The notes: generated by a model not told the origin, from the sequence alone. A stretch of DNA of 20,204 bases from a bacterium (GCA_027487145.1 JAIYEC010000042.1:1-20204), one strand, 5' to 3'; shown: positions 1-7,129, counted from the first letter of the stretch. Numbers and translations: made by a program.

Positions 1-770
1 AAGTTGCCACTCATATTAATAATCTCGCTAAATCAAAAAACCGCGACATGGCATTTGTGTATCGAATCCACGATGTACCAAATCCAGATAAGATTGAAGA
101 ACTAGCTGCGTTTGTGCATGCGCTTGGCTACGAATTTGAGACGAAGAAAGGTATGGTCAAAGCTACTGCGCTCAATAAACTCATGAAAGATGTGGAAGGA
201 AAGCCCGAAGAAAACCTCATTAAAACAGCCAGCATCCGAAGCATGGCAAAAGCTGTCTACACCACCAAAAACATTGGACACTTTGGTTTGGCGTTCAAGT
301 TCTACACCCACTTCACCTCCCCAATTCGCCGCTACCCCGACCTCATGGCTCATCGCATGCTCAGGCGACACCTTGATGGAATCGCTATTAGCGATAGAGA
401 AACGGCAAAATACGAGCAGGTGTCGATTCAATCATCAAGACGCGAAATGGAAGCTGTGCAGGCTGAACGTGACTCAATCAAGTACAAGCAAGTGGAGTTC
501 CTCATGAATCGGATTGGTGAAATCTTTGACGGTGTTATTACGGGTGTTACCGATTGGGGTATTTACGTTCAAGAAAAAAACACCCTGGCAGACGGTATGG
601 TTCGGCTCTCAAGTATTAAAAGTGACTACTTCGAACACGAAGCACTCAAGTACCGCATCAAAGGCCAAAAGACTGGTAAGGTGTATCGCTTAGGAGATGA
701 AGTAAAAGTAAAACTCATTCGAGCTGACAAAGACGAGCGTCAACTGGATTTTGAACTCATCACACAATAG
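1..770 (+). CDS. rnr: Ribonuclease R (RNB-family 3'-5' exoribonuclease), C-terminal part
   Basis: This is the 3' end of a gene that begins before the window; the frame is open from base 3, and the first ATG at 48 is internal. The visible part holds the end of the RNB catalytic domain, including the family motif FTSPIRRYPDLMAHR at about bases 307-351, followed by an S1 RNA-binding domain (about bases 510-765, starting GEIFDGVITGVTDWGIYV). RNase R degrades structured RNA processively from the 3' end, and the S1 domain helps hold the substrate. The order RNB then S1 at the C-terminus is the RNase R/RNase II layout; the long link after the RRYPDL motif and the intact S1 favour RNase R. A strong terminator starts 35 bases after the stop codon. 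The N-terminal cold-shock domains and catalytic aspartates lie outside the window. Confidence 0.93.
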   Translation, partial: VATHINNLAKSKNRDMAFVYRIHDVPNPDKIEELAAFVHALGYEFETKKGMVKATALNKLMKDVEGKPEENLIKTASIRSMAKAVYTTKNIGHFGLAFKFYTHFTSPIRRYPDLMAHRMLRRHLDGIAISDRETAKYEQVSIQSSRREMEAVQAERDSIKYKQVEFLMNRIGEIFDGVITGVTDWGIYVQEKNTLADGMVRLSSIKSDYFEHEALKYRIKGQKTGKVYRLGDEVKVKLIRADKDERQLDFELITQ

Positions 771-802
771 AAAAACCGACACTAAATTTAATTAGTATCG
801 GT
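771..802 (-). terminator. Intrinsic terminator of the minus-strand gene at 843-1217
   Basis: Bases 775-785 pair with 792-802 in an 11-bp stem with one mismatch (780/797) and a 6-base loop. Read on the minus strand the hairpin is followed by a run of five U (complement of 771-775). The run lies immediately past the rnr stop codon on the other strand. Confidence 0.7.
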
Positions 803-805
803 TGG

Positions 806-835
806 ACCGGCCGGGGCGAATCCCCGGCCGGTTTT
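806..835 (+). terminator. Intrinsic terminator of rnr
   Basis: A perfect 11-bp GC-rich stem, ACCGGCCGGGG (806-816) with CCCCGGCCGGT (822-832), has the 5-base loop CGAAT and ends in TTTT (832-835). The T-run is short, but the stem is by far the most GC-rich hairpin in the window. Confidence 0.8.
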
Positions 836-842
836 ACATGCC

Positions 843-1217
843 TTAGGCGCGCTTTTGCCTGCGCTGAACTGAGCGACGGACCGGTCGCTCATACCGCAAT
901 TTCTTGCGGAAGTCGGCGCGCATCTGACGAGGACGAGCCTTATTCGGCCGGTCTATCGTGACAGACTTGTTAGCCTCTGGACCGTCGACGGTGATGATAT
1001 GTTTCAGCATTGCCGAAAGCGTGCTCGAGCGAGGCATCCCGCCAGAGATGAAGCTCAGGACACACTGAAGTGTGCGCCCGGTCGCTTCAGCGACGTGCTT
1101 GGGATTCATTTTCTGGATCCGGACACGGACTATGGTGACGATCTCAAGGAAATCATCTCCATGCAGAGCCTTAAGCTCTTGTGTGGTTAGGTACTGGAAC
1201 TTCTGGCGCAATGTCAA
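843..1217 (-). CDS. Unrecognised basic 124-aa protein with a possible helix-turn-helix
   Basis: I do not recognise the family. The start is TTG at 1217, chosen because a near-consensus promoter lies just upstream (predicted start of transcription near 1241); no strong ribosome-binding site is seen. Residues about 39-74 (PKHVAEATG, then LQCVLSFISGG, then SSTLSAMLKHI) have the spacing of a Cro/CI-like helix-turn-helix, as in phage regulators, but this is pattern reading only. The last ~35 residues are extremely rich in Arg/Lys (RKKLRYERPVRRSVQRRQKR), as in nucleic-acid-binding tails. The gene is visibly richer in G+C than its neighbours, uses codons ending in G/C more often, and has its own promoter and terminator. 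It looks like an independent, perhaps transferred, unit. The open frame plus regulatory signals make it likely to be real. Confidence 0.6.
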   Translation of the reverse strand: MTLRQKFQYLTTQELKALHGDDFLEIVTIVRVRIQKMNPKHVAEATGRTLQCVLSFISGGMPRSSTLSAMLKHIITVDGPEANKSVTIDRPNKARPRQMRADFRKKLRYERPVRRSVQRRQKRA

Positions 1218-1247
1218 ACTCTTTTTTGCCAGGTTTATTTCTTATAA

Positions 1248-1275
1248 ATTATACATAAAAAATGTAAAAAGTCAA
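1248..1275 (-). promoter_or_regulatory. Promoter for the 124-aa gene
   Basis: On the minus strand TTGACT (complement of 1270-1275) is followed after 16 bases by a perfect TATAAT (complement of 1248-1253). Transcription should start near 1241, about 24 bases before the TTG codon at 1217. The -35 box overlaps the T-run of the terminator that closes the smc operon. Confidence 0.75.
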
Positions 1276-1296
1276 TAAAACCGCTTAAAAGCGGTT
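1275..1296 (-). terminator. Terminator of the nusB-rnc-pilin-smc operon
   Basis: AACCGCTT (1279-1286) pairs with AAGCGGTT (1289-1296). On the minus strand the hairpin is followed by TTTTATT. It lies 23 bases past the stop codon of the 44-aa gene, so that small gene is inside the operon transcript. Confidence 0.72.
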
Positions 1297-1318
1297 CTGT
1301 GTACCCCTATCTAAATCG

Positions 1319-1453
1319 TTACTTCCCTGCAACACCCCTCATACGCTCTCTCAGCTCATCCAAGGTCACTGATTCTGGTGTATATTCGCCTTGAAAATCA
1401 TGATTCGTTTCGGGACTTCTTTTCGGGTTTTCAAATTTAAATTTTTCGCTCAT
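1319..1453 (-). CDS. Unrecognised 44-aa small protein directly behind smc
   Basis: An ATG at 1453 opens two bases after the smc stop codon (TAA-TT-ATG) and the frame runs 44 codons to TAA at 1319-1321. The protein starts MSEKFKFENPKRSPE and ends LDELRERMRGVAGK. It is hydrophilic and charged, has no Cys, and shows a disordered-looking N-terminal half and one short amphipathic helix (about residues 30-41). No domain is recognised. No Shine-Dalgarno sequence is visible, so translation would depend on coupling to smc. Its position before the operon terminator supports a real gene. A role with SMC would be inference from position only. Confidence 0.6.
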   Translation of the reverse strand: MSEKFKFENPKRSPETNHDFQGEYTPESVTLDELRERMRGVAGK

Positions 1454-1455
1454 AA

Positions 1456-3702
1456 TTATTTTGCGTTTACCACGGCTTCATCAAACTTCACTGACAACAC
1501 TTTTGAAATACCGTCGATTCCCATCGTGATTCCATACAAGATTCCCGCTCGACTCATTGTCTCACGATTGTGGGTAATGAGAATTAACTGCGATCTCTTG
1601 GCTAGTGCTTCTATCATATCACCATAGCGACGACTATTCGCTTCATCAAGCGCAGCGTCAGTCTCATCAAGAATAATAAATGGTGGCGGATTTACCTGAC
1701 TCATCGCAAAAATGAGTGCAATTGAAGTGAGAGCTCGCTCACCGCCTGAGAGCATATCAAGGCCACGCACTCGCTTGTTTGGAAGCGAAACTACCAGTTC
1801 AATTCCCTCTTCTGTTTCCTTTTCTTCAGTACTATCATCTTCTTCATTGGATCTTGTTTTAATTGCGACTCGCTCGAGACCAGCTGAACCACCACCAAAC
1901 ATCAAAGCAAAGAACCGACTAAATTCAGTCGTAATTTTTTGTATTCCTTCGGTAAACTGCACTTCAAGTTTTGACTGAAGATCAACCATGAGCTCACGCA
2001 GGTTCTGCACTGACTGAGCCAGATCGGCGAGTTCGCGCTCCAAAAACTCATCTCGCTCTTTCGCATTTTGGTACTCCAAAAGAAGCTCATCGGTATTGCC
2101 AACTCCGAGTTCTTCTAGGCGGATTTTTAGCTTTTCTAACTGTCGCCTACGAGTCCGTTGTACTTCTCTTTCTTCAGTCACAATGTGCTCATGAGACACT
2201 GCGACACCACTACTATCCACTACCTGGTAGGTAAAGTACTCAGTTGCGCCTCGACCCAAAAGTGAGACCGCTTCTTGAAGCTCTTGTTTAAAATCTTCTC
2301 TATCTCTCTCTAAGACTGCCTGCTCGGCATCAATTTTTTGCAGCTCGGCCTCTTTTTCTCGCCGTTGTTGCATGAGCTCAAACATCTCTCGCTCAGCTAC
2401 TCGCTTACTCTCAAGATCAGTCATTTTCTCAGTGCGTTTTGCAACCGCCGCTTCCTCAGCTTCTTGTTCTTGAACAAGGGCAACAGAAACTGCCTCCTCT
2501 GCCTGTGTGAGAGCAGATCTTAGGGCATCTAACTCTAACCGGTCAGATTCAGTAGTATCTATAACTTCGCCTTCACTTAGCTTAAGGAAGGAACGCAACT
2601 GTTCAACTAACGTAGTCAGTGCCTGTTGGAGTATCTCTTCACCACCACGTCGTTTCGCCTGGTCGACCTGCTGCGCAACCTCCTCTACCAACTCTTCAAG
2701 TTGGGTGTATGAGATTAATTTTGGCTGCGCTTTCTTAGTTTGATGTGCAGTATCAATCCGACGTTCGAGGTATGAAATCTGTCCCTGAATAGATGACAAC
2801 TGATGCTGGGCTTTTTGCCGAATGTCCGAGGCCTGCTTGTATACCTGCTCAGCCGCCTGCATAGCTGCCTTCGTTTCACTATCCTCATCATCCTGAAGAG
2901 CTGCCTTGGCTGCCGCAATCTTTTCTTTGAGACTCTCAAGTTCTGTTTCAGGAATCCGTCTTTGCAAGAGTAGTCTGTCAACGTGATGTGCCACATACGT
3001 ATCTTCTCGCTTGAGATACTCCATATATGCACGTTTTAGTTCTGCTTGAACATCAAGTGATCGCTCGGCTTTTTCGACTTGTTTCTTTAAGTATTTTAAA
3101 TGTGGCGCAGCTTCTCTTCGGAGTGACTCCACTTGTTTGATATTATCCTCGGTTTTTTCAAGCTTTCGAACAGTCTCTTGTTTCTTTAACTGAAATACTT
3201 TAAGACCGAGCGCATCCTCAATCATTTCGCGCCGTTCTTTTGGACCAGCTGAAAGAATTCTATCCGCTTCACCTTGTGAAATAATGTGATGGCCAGTTGA
3301 GCCGATATTAGCATTAGCTAACAGTTCATGAATGTCTTTTAAGCGCACCTGTGACCCGTTAAGTTTGTATTCATTTTGGCCATCACGATGAACGATACGC
3401 TCGATTTTGACTTCGTCAAAATCGAGCGTAAAGGTACGTTGACTATTATCAAAGGTGAGCTCAACTGCCGCCCGGTTACCTCGCGCCACCTTCTCAGACC
3501 CTCCCCAAATAAGATCTTCTCCTTTCTTCCCTCGCATTGATTTAACCGACTGTTCTCCAAGGACAAACCGAAACGACTCTGCAACATTACTCTTTCCAGA
3601 ACCATTTGGCCCAACGATGGCTGTAATCGGCACAGAAAACTCAAAATCGCTCTTTTTAGCGAAGGACTTAAATCCATTAATGGTAAGTTCTTTAAGGTAC
3701 AT
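1456..3702 (-). CDS. smc: Short, hinge-less chromosome segregation protein SMC
   Basis: A 748-aa SMC ATPase that would organise and help segregate the chromosome. The start is ATG at 3702 (MYLKELTINGFKSF), preceded by a good AAGGAAG ribosome-binding site; the frame is open further upstream but that overlaps the pilin gene. The N-terminal head has Walker A GPNGSGKSN (31-39) and the SMC run FVLGEQSVKSMRGKKGEDLIW. The C-terminal head has LSGGE (651-655), Walker B FIILDE (675-680), D-loop ALDEAN (684-689) and the ITHN switch (709-712). Between the heads are charged coiled coils (about 160-330 and 380-590). Canonical bacterial SMC is about 1150-1200 aa with a globular hinge; here no hinge-like glycine-rich domain is seen, only a short helical turn around residues 320-380. 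There is no Cys at all, so no zinc hook either. It follows the pilin stop by 7 bases and is coupled to the 44-aa gene. Confidence 0.93.
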   Translation of the reverse strand: MYLKELTINGFKSFAKKSDFEFSVPITAIVGPNGSGKSNVAESFRFVLGEQSVKSMRGKKGEDLIWGGSEKVARGNRAAVELTFDNSQRTFTLDFDEVKIERIVHRDGQNEYKLNGSQVRLKDIHELLANANIGSTGHHIISQGEADRILSAGPKERREMIEDALGLKVFQLKKQETVRKLEKTEDNIKQVESLRREAAPHLKYLKKQVEKAERSLDVQAELKRAYMEYLKREDTYVAHHVDRLLLQRRIPETELESLKEKIAAAKAALQDDEDSETKAAMQAAEQVYKQASDIRQKAQHQLSSIQGQISYLERRIDTAHQTKKAQPKLISYTQLEELVEEVAQQVDQAKRRGGEEILQQALTTLVEQLRSFLKLSEGEVIDTTESDRLELDALRSALTQAEEAVSVALVQEQEAEEAAVAKRTEKMTDLESKRVAEREMFELMQQRREKEAELQKIDAEQAVLERDREDFKQELQEAVSLLGRGATEYFTYQVVDSSGVAVSHEHIVTEEREVQRTRRRQLEKLKIRLEELGVGNTDELLLEYQNAKERDEFLERELADLAQSVQNLRELMVDLQSKLEVQFTEGIQKITTEFSRFFALMFGGGSAGLERVAIKTRSNEEDDSTEEKETEEGIELVVSLPNKRVRGLDMLSGGERALTSIALIFAMSQVNPPPFIILDETDAALDEANSRRYGDMIEALAKRSQLILITHNRETMSRAGILYGITMGIDGISKVLSVKFDEAVVNAK

Positions 3703-3709
3703 AACTTCC

Positions 3710-4237
3710 TTACCAACCCTCTGCACCAGCAGAATAGACTCCATACACATTAGGTTCGGGAGTAGCACCACACCATGCCGTCCCAAAATTTCTCGGACAA
3801 CGAGAAAATTCATCAGCATATGAAGTAACTAAAGAAGTCTCAGCCGATTGGTATGAGAGCACTTTGTAACTTGTCCCATCGGTCATGTAAATATAGCCAT
3901 GTCCGGTTGTCCCCCGATCTTGCGGAAGCGCTGGAATAAATTGTGGTGCCAAACCACTTATGTATTCTGTACACGATCCAAAAGAAGCACTTGAGCCAGT
4001 CCATGACCAAACTCCTCTACCGCACCCTGCGGGTGGGTAGCTTCCATTTTGAGCTTTATATAATTCTATCGCTAACTGTAATGACTTGAGGTCACTTTTA
4101 CGAAGCTTATCTCGTGAATTTTTTCGGGCCTCGGTAAAGTTAGCCACCAAAATTGCTGTAAGGATACCGATGATGGCGAGTACAACCAGTACCTCAATCA
4201 TAGTGAACCCTTTCTTTGCAGGAGAGTGTGATTTCAT
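3710..4237 (-). CDS. Type IV pilin / type II pseudopilin-like protein (second of a tandem pair)
   Basis: A 175-aa prepilin. The leader MKSHSPAKKG is followed by FTMIEVLVVLAIIGILTAIL, with the prepilin-peptidase site after KKG, Glu at mature position 5 and the N-methylated hydrophobic helix. The sequence then continues NSRDKLRKSDLKSLQLAIELYK, typical of GspG/PilE-like N-terminal helices, and a globular C-terminal region with four Cys. It would be exported and assembled into a pilus or pseudopilus in the envelope; DNA uptake and adhesion are possible roles but are not shown here. It shares its layout (helix, NGSYPP, FIPALPQDRG, YIYMTDGTSYK) with the upstream neighbour, so the pair is a tandem duplication. 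No ribosome-binding site is clear. The ATG at 4237 lies 58 bases after the upstream pilin stop, and smc starts 7 bases after this gene. Confidence 0.85.
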   Translation of the reverse strand: MKSHSPAKKGFTMIEVLVVLAIIGILTAILVANFTEARKNSRDKLRKSDLKSLQLAIELYKAQNGSYPPAGCGRGVWSWTGSSASFGSCTEYISGLAPQFIPALPQDRGTTGHGYIYMTDGTSYKVLSYQSAETSLVTSYADEFSRCPRNFGTAWCGATPEPNVYGVYSAGAEGW

Positions 4238-4295
4238 AATACTCTAATGGTAGCACCTGGATTAGTCATTTATGAAGCTACTGTACACACGATAG

Positions 4296-5024
4296 CTAGA
4301 GGCAAATAATATCCTCGGTGTTATCAGCAGAACTACCTACCGTCGTTCCAGATCCAGGCGCATTACCACCCCACACAGCATACGTAGTTTGGAACAAAGG
4401 GTCATTCTCTTGACAATTGTTTGGCTTATTACCAGTGGTGATTAAGGCATTACAAATAGGAGCAGTGCTATAAAACTGCGATTGATTAGTAGTCCTCGAC
4501 GTATTGTCTGCATCGCAATTCTTTAACGGATGAGCATACGTTACCACCTCTCTCTCCACTGTTCGCCTTGCAGCAAGTTTATAGACCGTTCCATTTGCAT
4601 TCACTGCATACACATAACCAGAGTTAGCGTCTGGAATACGTCTGTCAATTGGTAGCGTCGGAATAAATTCAGGCGCAAAGGTGAATCGTTCAGTTGTATT
4701 ACCGTCGCGATCGTAATCGGTAGTGTCAATATGTCCCATGATGTACTGCTCGCCTGTCACACACGCAAAATTAGTTCCCGGCTGCCCCGACCAGGGACCA
4801 GCTGCTCCAGGGTTAGCTGGTGTACATTGGGCTGGATACCTTCCGTACCGTTGCTTATAGAGTTCGATAGCAGACTGAAGGGTTTTTAGATCTGCTTGCC
4901 TATCAACATCGCGCGATCGAGCCGAGCCAGTAACAGCATTAAAAATAACTATCCCGGACAAAATGCTAATGATTGCAACCACAGTAATTAACTCAACGAC
5001 CGTGAATCCTCTTGTGTGCTTCAT
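4296..5024 (-). CDS. Type IV pilin / type II pseudopilin-like protein (first of a tandem pair)
   Basis: A 242-aa prepilin starting at ATG 5024 (MKHTRGFTVVELITVVAIIS). The frame is open 20 codons further upstream, but this start gives the normal short basic leader ending in G before FTVVE (processing site, Glu at mature +5), and an extended -10 box lies 7 bases before it. The hydrophobic helix is followed by SARSRDVDRQADLKTLQSAI and a larger C-terminal domain than its neighbour, with YGRYPAQ, FIPTLPIDRR and GYVYAVNANGTVYK aligning to the second pilin. A central insertion contains DYDRDGNTTE, which could bind calcium as in major pseudopilins; that is inference. Several Cys (including the penultimate residue) suggest disulfides. 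It starts 31 bases after rnc stops. Confidence 0.85.
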   Translation of the reverse strand: MKHTRGFTVVELITVVAIISILSGIVIFNAVTGSARSRDVDRQADLKTLQSAIELYKQRYGRYPAQCTPANPGAAGPWSGQPGTNFACVTGEQYIMGHIDTTDYDRDGNTTERFTFAPEFIPTLPIDRRIPDANSGYVYAVNANGTVYKLAARRTVEREVVTYAHPLKNCDADNTSRTTNQSQFYSTAPICNALITTGNKPNNCQENDPLFQTTYAVWGGNAPGSGTTVGSSADNTEDIICL

Positions 5025-5031
5025 ATGAAAA

Positions 5032-5040
5032 AGTATAGCA
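5032..5040 (-). promoter_or_regulatory. Internal extended -10 promoter before the first pilin
   Basis: On the minus strand TGC-TATACT ends 7 bases before the ATG at 5024, so a transcript starting here would be leaderless. No convincing -35 is seen. It would give the pilin-smc part of the operon its own supply of mRNA. Confidence 0.45.
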
Positions 5041-5055
5041 TGTGCTATTTTGATC

Positions 5056-5790
5056 TTACTCGACTCCCCACCCTTTTGTTTCAATCGCTTTTAGTGCAGC
5101 CTGTTGTTCAGCTTCTTGTTTTGAGCGACCAGTTCCCTCTGCAATCTTTTCTTTCCGTAAGAAGACACCGACCGTAAATATCCTGTCATGATCAGGTCCA
5201 GACTGTCCTACTGTTTCGTACGTTGGAGTTACCGAAGCGTGCTCTTGTGATAATTCCTGGAAACGACTTTTCGCGTCCTGCCACAAACGCTTTTTTACAA
5301 TTTCTTCTGTCCGAGGGAAAAGCCGTTCAGCAATAAAATCTTTTGCTGCATCGTAGCCTTGGTCCATGTAGATAGCCCCAATACAGGCTTCGAAAGCATT
5401 AGCCAAAATATACTGTCTGGCTCGACCGACGTCTTTTGCTTCACCTTTAGACATCAGGAGATAATCGTTGATACCAAGTCTCGTTGAGGCATCAGCCAAG
5501 GAAACAGTATTTACCAGCGCGGCTCTAATAGCAGTAAGCTCTCCCTCTGGTTTTTCAGGATACTTCGCAAAAAGGAAATCTGTCACGACCAACTCCAGCA
5601 CGGCGTCTCCCAGAAACTCTAGTCGTTCATTGTGGTCCCACGTCGCCTCTTTGTGTTCATTAAGATACGAGCGGTGGGTAATGGCAGAACGTAAGAAGGC
5701 TGTATCAGTAAATGTGACCTTAATGATTTTTTGGAGTGAGGTGAGATTTGCAGTCAGAGTTTGATCTTCCATATAGTGGGACAGTATCAT
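5056..5790 (-). CDS. rnc: Ribonuclease III
   Basis: A 244-aa double-strand-specific endoribonuclease that processes rRNA precursors and other structured RNAs. The RNase III signature NERLEFLGDAVL is at residues 54-65 and the second catalytic motif NAFEACIGAIYMDQGY at 131-146 (Glu134). A C-terminal double-stranded RNA-binding domain occupies about 172-240 (SRFQELSQE, then GTGRSKQEAEQQAA). The start at 5790 is preferred: its ATG shares one base with the stop of the nusB-NUDIX gene (TAATG), and AGAGGAA lies 7 bases upstream. A second ATG at 5772 has no such site. Asn131 stands where E. coli has Asp114, but Asn occurs at this place in other RNase III proteins as I recall, so I do not read it as loss of function. 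Confidence 0.95.
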   Translation of the reverse strand: MILSHYMEDQTLTANLTSLQKIIKVTFTDTAFLRSAITHRSYLNEHKEATWDHNERLEFLGDAVLELVVTDFLFAKYPEKPEGELTAIRAALVNTVSLADASTRLGINDYLLMSKGEAKDVGRARQYILANAFEACIGAIYMDQGYDAAKDFIAERLFPRTEEIVKKRLWQDAKSRFQELSQEHASVTPTYETVGQSGPDHDRIFTVGVFLRKEKIAEGTGRSKQEAEQQAALKAIETKGWGVE

Positions 5791-6692
5791 TATTTCATTC
5801 CTCTGCCAACCAACATAGTGATTGCCTTTGTGACAATTGGCAGAATATCCTCATAGAAATTGAGTTCAAGAATTTCAGCGACTTTAAACCAGCGCCCGTC
5901 ATCAAGACCACCTTTTTGCTCAAGTTTAATTTCGGTGTACTCAGCTGACGCAAGGAAATAGTGCACCTGCTTACGTACTTTCCCTAATTCAGGGTTTGAA
6001 GCTATGTACTCATTGGTACCAAGCTCTGCTTCAATAGTTATATCAAGACCTAACTCTTCTTTGATTTCTCTGGTTGCTCCTGCTTCAATGGTTTCAGCGT
6101 CTTCAATCTTTCCTTTCGAGAGAGTCCAGTGTCCAAATATATCGTGAACGAGCGCGAGGTACATCTGACCATCATGCTCAGCATACACCACCGCCCCCGC
6201 TAGTCGCTGGATAGGCATCTGGTCATAGGGGACGTCTTTCTTGCGCTTCTTACTTACCTCTTCTTTACCGGGTTCTCCAATTTCTTTATACACCGCTCCC
6301 AGCACACCATTTACAAACCGACTGCTGTTTTCGCCACCAAATTGTTTTGCGAGCTCAATTGCTTCATTGATTGCGACTTTAGCTGGTACTTCGCTTCGCT
6401 CAGCGAATAAAAGCTCATAAAGCCCAAGTCGCAAAATATTTCTATCAACCGGAGAAATGCGGTCAATTGGCCACTCAGGAGCGGCTTTCTCAATTACAAG
6501 ATCTAATTCTGGTTGTTTGGCCAAAATACCATCAAGGAGTTTCTCCATAAACGGCATGTCAGTTTTATTAGGAGCGAACTCTAAGACGTTGCGCTCGAGT
6601 ACATCGAAGACTTCTTTCTTTTCAAGTGCGTTTAAATCCCACTCAAAGAGTGACTGAAGAACAATGCTGCGTGAAAGATGTCGATTTGCCAT
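5790..6692 (-). CDS. nusB: NusB antitermination factor fused to a NUDIX hydrolase
   Basis: A 300-aa two-domain protein. Residues 1-140 are NusB, which joins NusE (S10) on rRNA boxA to keep RNA polymerase from terminating; the helical core and the end VAINEAIELAKQFGG...SRFVNGVLGAV are characteristic. A charged linker (141-157, KEEVSKKRKKD) leads to a NUDIX domain (160-300). Its box is complete: Gly194, Glu200, Arg208-Glu209, Glu212-Glu213, Gly215. The HWTLSKGKIE context resembles diadenosine-polyphosphate hydrolases more than MutT, but the substrate is not known. Normal NusB is about 140 aa, so the fusion is real rather than a longer NusB; there is no stop or frameshift between the parts. It heads the operon and overlaps rnc by one base. 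RNase III also acts on rRNA precursors, which fits the NusB half. Confidence 0.93.
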   Translation of the reverse strand: MANRHLSRSIVLQSLFEWDLNALEKKEVFDVLERNVLEFAPNKTDMPFMEKLLDGILAKQPELDLVIEKAAPEWPIDRISPVDRNILRLGLYELLFAERSEVPAKVAINEAIELAKQFGGENSSRFVNGVLGAVYKEIGEPGKEEVSKKRKKDVPYDQMPIQRLAGAVVYAEHDGQMYLALVHDIFGHWTLSKGKIEDAETIEAGATREIKEELGLDITIEAELGTNEYIASNPELGKVRKQVHYFLASAEYTEIKLEQKGGLDDGRWFKVAEILELNFYEDILPIVTKAITMLVGRGMK

Positions 6693-6719
6693 ACGATGTA
6701 CTAAACTTCTACTGACGGT

Positions 6720-6728
6720 ATTATACCA
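6720..6728 (-). promoter_or_regulatory. Extended -10 promoter of the nusB-rnc-pilin-smc operon
   Basis: TGG-TATAAT on the minus strand has a perfect -10 (complement of 6720-6725) with the TGn extension. The -35 is weak (TTGTTT, 15 bases upstream). Transcription should start near 6713, giving a leader of about 20 bases without a clear ribosome-binding site. Confidence 0.72.
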
Positions 6729-6784
6729 CCTTAAACCTCAAAACAAGTCACAAATCCACAAAGTGCCATCATCACGGATGCAGT

Positions 6785-6810
6785 AAAAAAGCCCCACTTA
6801 GGGACTTTTT
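6785..6810 (-). terminator. Terminator of rpmF
   Basis: AAAAAAGCCCC (6785-6795) faces GGGACTTTTT (6801-6810) with one mismatch and the loop ACTTA. The minus-strand product ends in TTTTTT. It begins 8 bases past the rpmF stop codon; the reverse strand also has a T-run, so it could work both ways. Confidence 0.68.
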
Positions 6811-6818
6811 CTGGCTTG

Positions 6819-7085
6819 TTAGCTTGCTTGTTCGGTCTGCCCTTGAGCTTGTCCGAGTGAGCTTATCGCTTCTTTTTTAGCTTGGATACGCGCCTCGCGC
6901 GCTTCCTTCTTTGCCTTCATATCTACCACCATCTTTCCGTTGTAGAAACCGCAGTCGAGGCACATGTGGTGCGGTCGGTGCATTGCTCCACAATTCTGAC
7001 ACGCAGAAAGGGTTGGCGCTTTGAGCGCATGATGTGAACGACGATTCCCGGTATGTCCACGGGTGTGACGCATTCGAATTACCAT
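6819..7085 (-). CDS. rpmF: Large ribosomal subunit protein bL32
   Basis: An 88-aa ribosomal protein. The basic N-terminus RMRHTRGHTGNRRSHHALK is followed by a zinc-ribbon with two Cys pairs, CQNCG (29-33) and CLDCG (42-46). The C-terminal ~35 residues are a charged helix (KAKKEAREARIQAKKEA) that extends beyond the short classical bL32. The N-terminal form, with MRHTR instead of the usual AVPKRKTS, is what I associate with CPR bacteria. ATG at 7085 is taken as the start because the -10 box lies 9 bases upstream; Met5 is the alternative. It has its own promoter and terminator and so is a single-gene unit. Confidence 0.92.
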   Translation of the reverse strand: MVIRMRHTRGHTGNRRSHHALKAPTLSACQNCGAMHRPHHMCLDCGFYNGKMVVDMKAKKEAREARIQAKKEAISSLGQAQGQTEQAS

Positions 7086-7094
7086 AGTGGCGAA

Positions 7095-7122
7095 ACTATA
7101 TCAGATTTGATTAAAATTGCAA
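7095..7122 (-). promoter_or_regulatory. rpmF promoter, nearly leaderless
   Basis: On the minus strand TTGCAA (complement of 7117-7122) and TATAGT (complement of 7095-7100) are 16 bases apart. The -10 ends 9 bases before the ATG at 7085, so the mRNA would have a leader of about 2-3 bases. Confidence 0.6.
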
Positions 7123-7129
7123 TATGTAC

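Noticed and set aside
3703..3819. The 39-codon upstream extension of smc
   Set aside because: It overlaps the pilin gene in another frame, does not resemble SMC, and the ATG at 3702 has a strong ribosome-binding site and the normal SMC N-terminus.
5025..5084. The longer start for the first pilin (ATG 5084)
   Set aside because: It would put 20 extra residues before a normal short prepilin leader and overlap the end of rnc.
5380..5400. Asn131 in RNase III in place of a catalytic Asp as a sign of inactivity
   Set aside because: Asn is found here in other RNase III proteins as far as I recall, and all other signature residues are intact.
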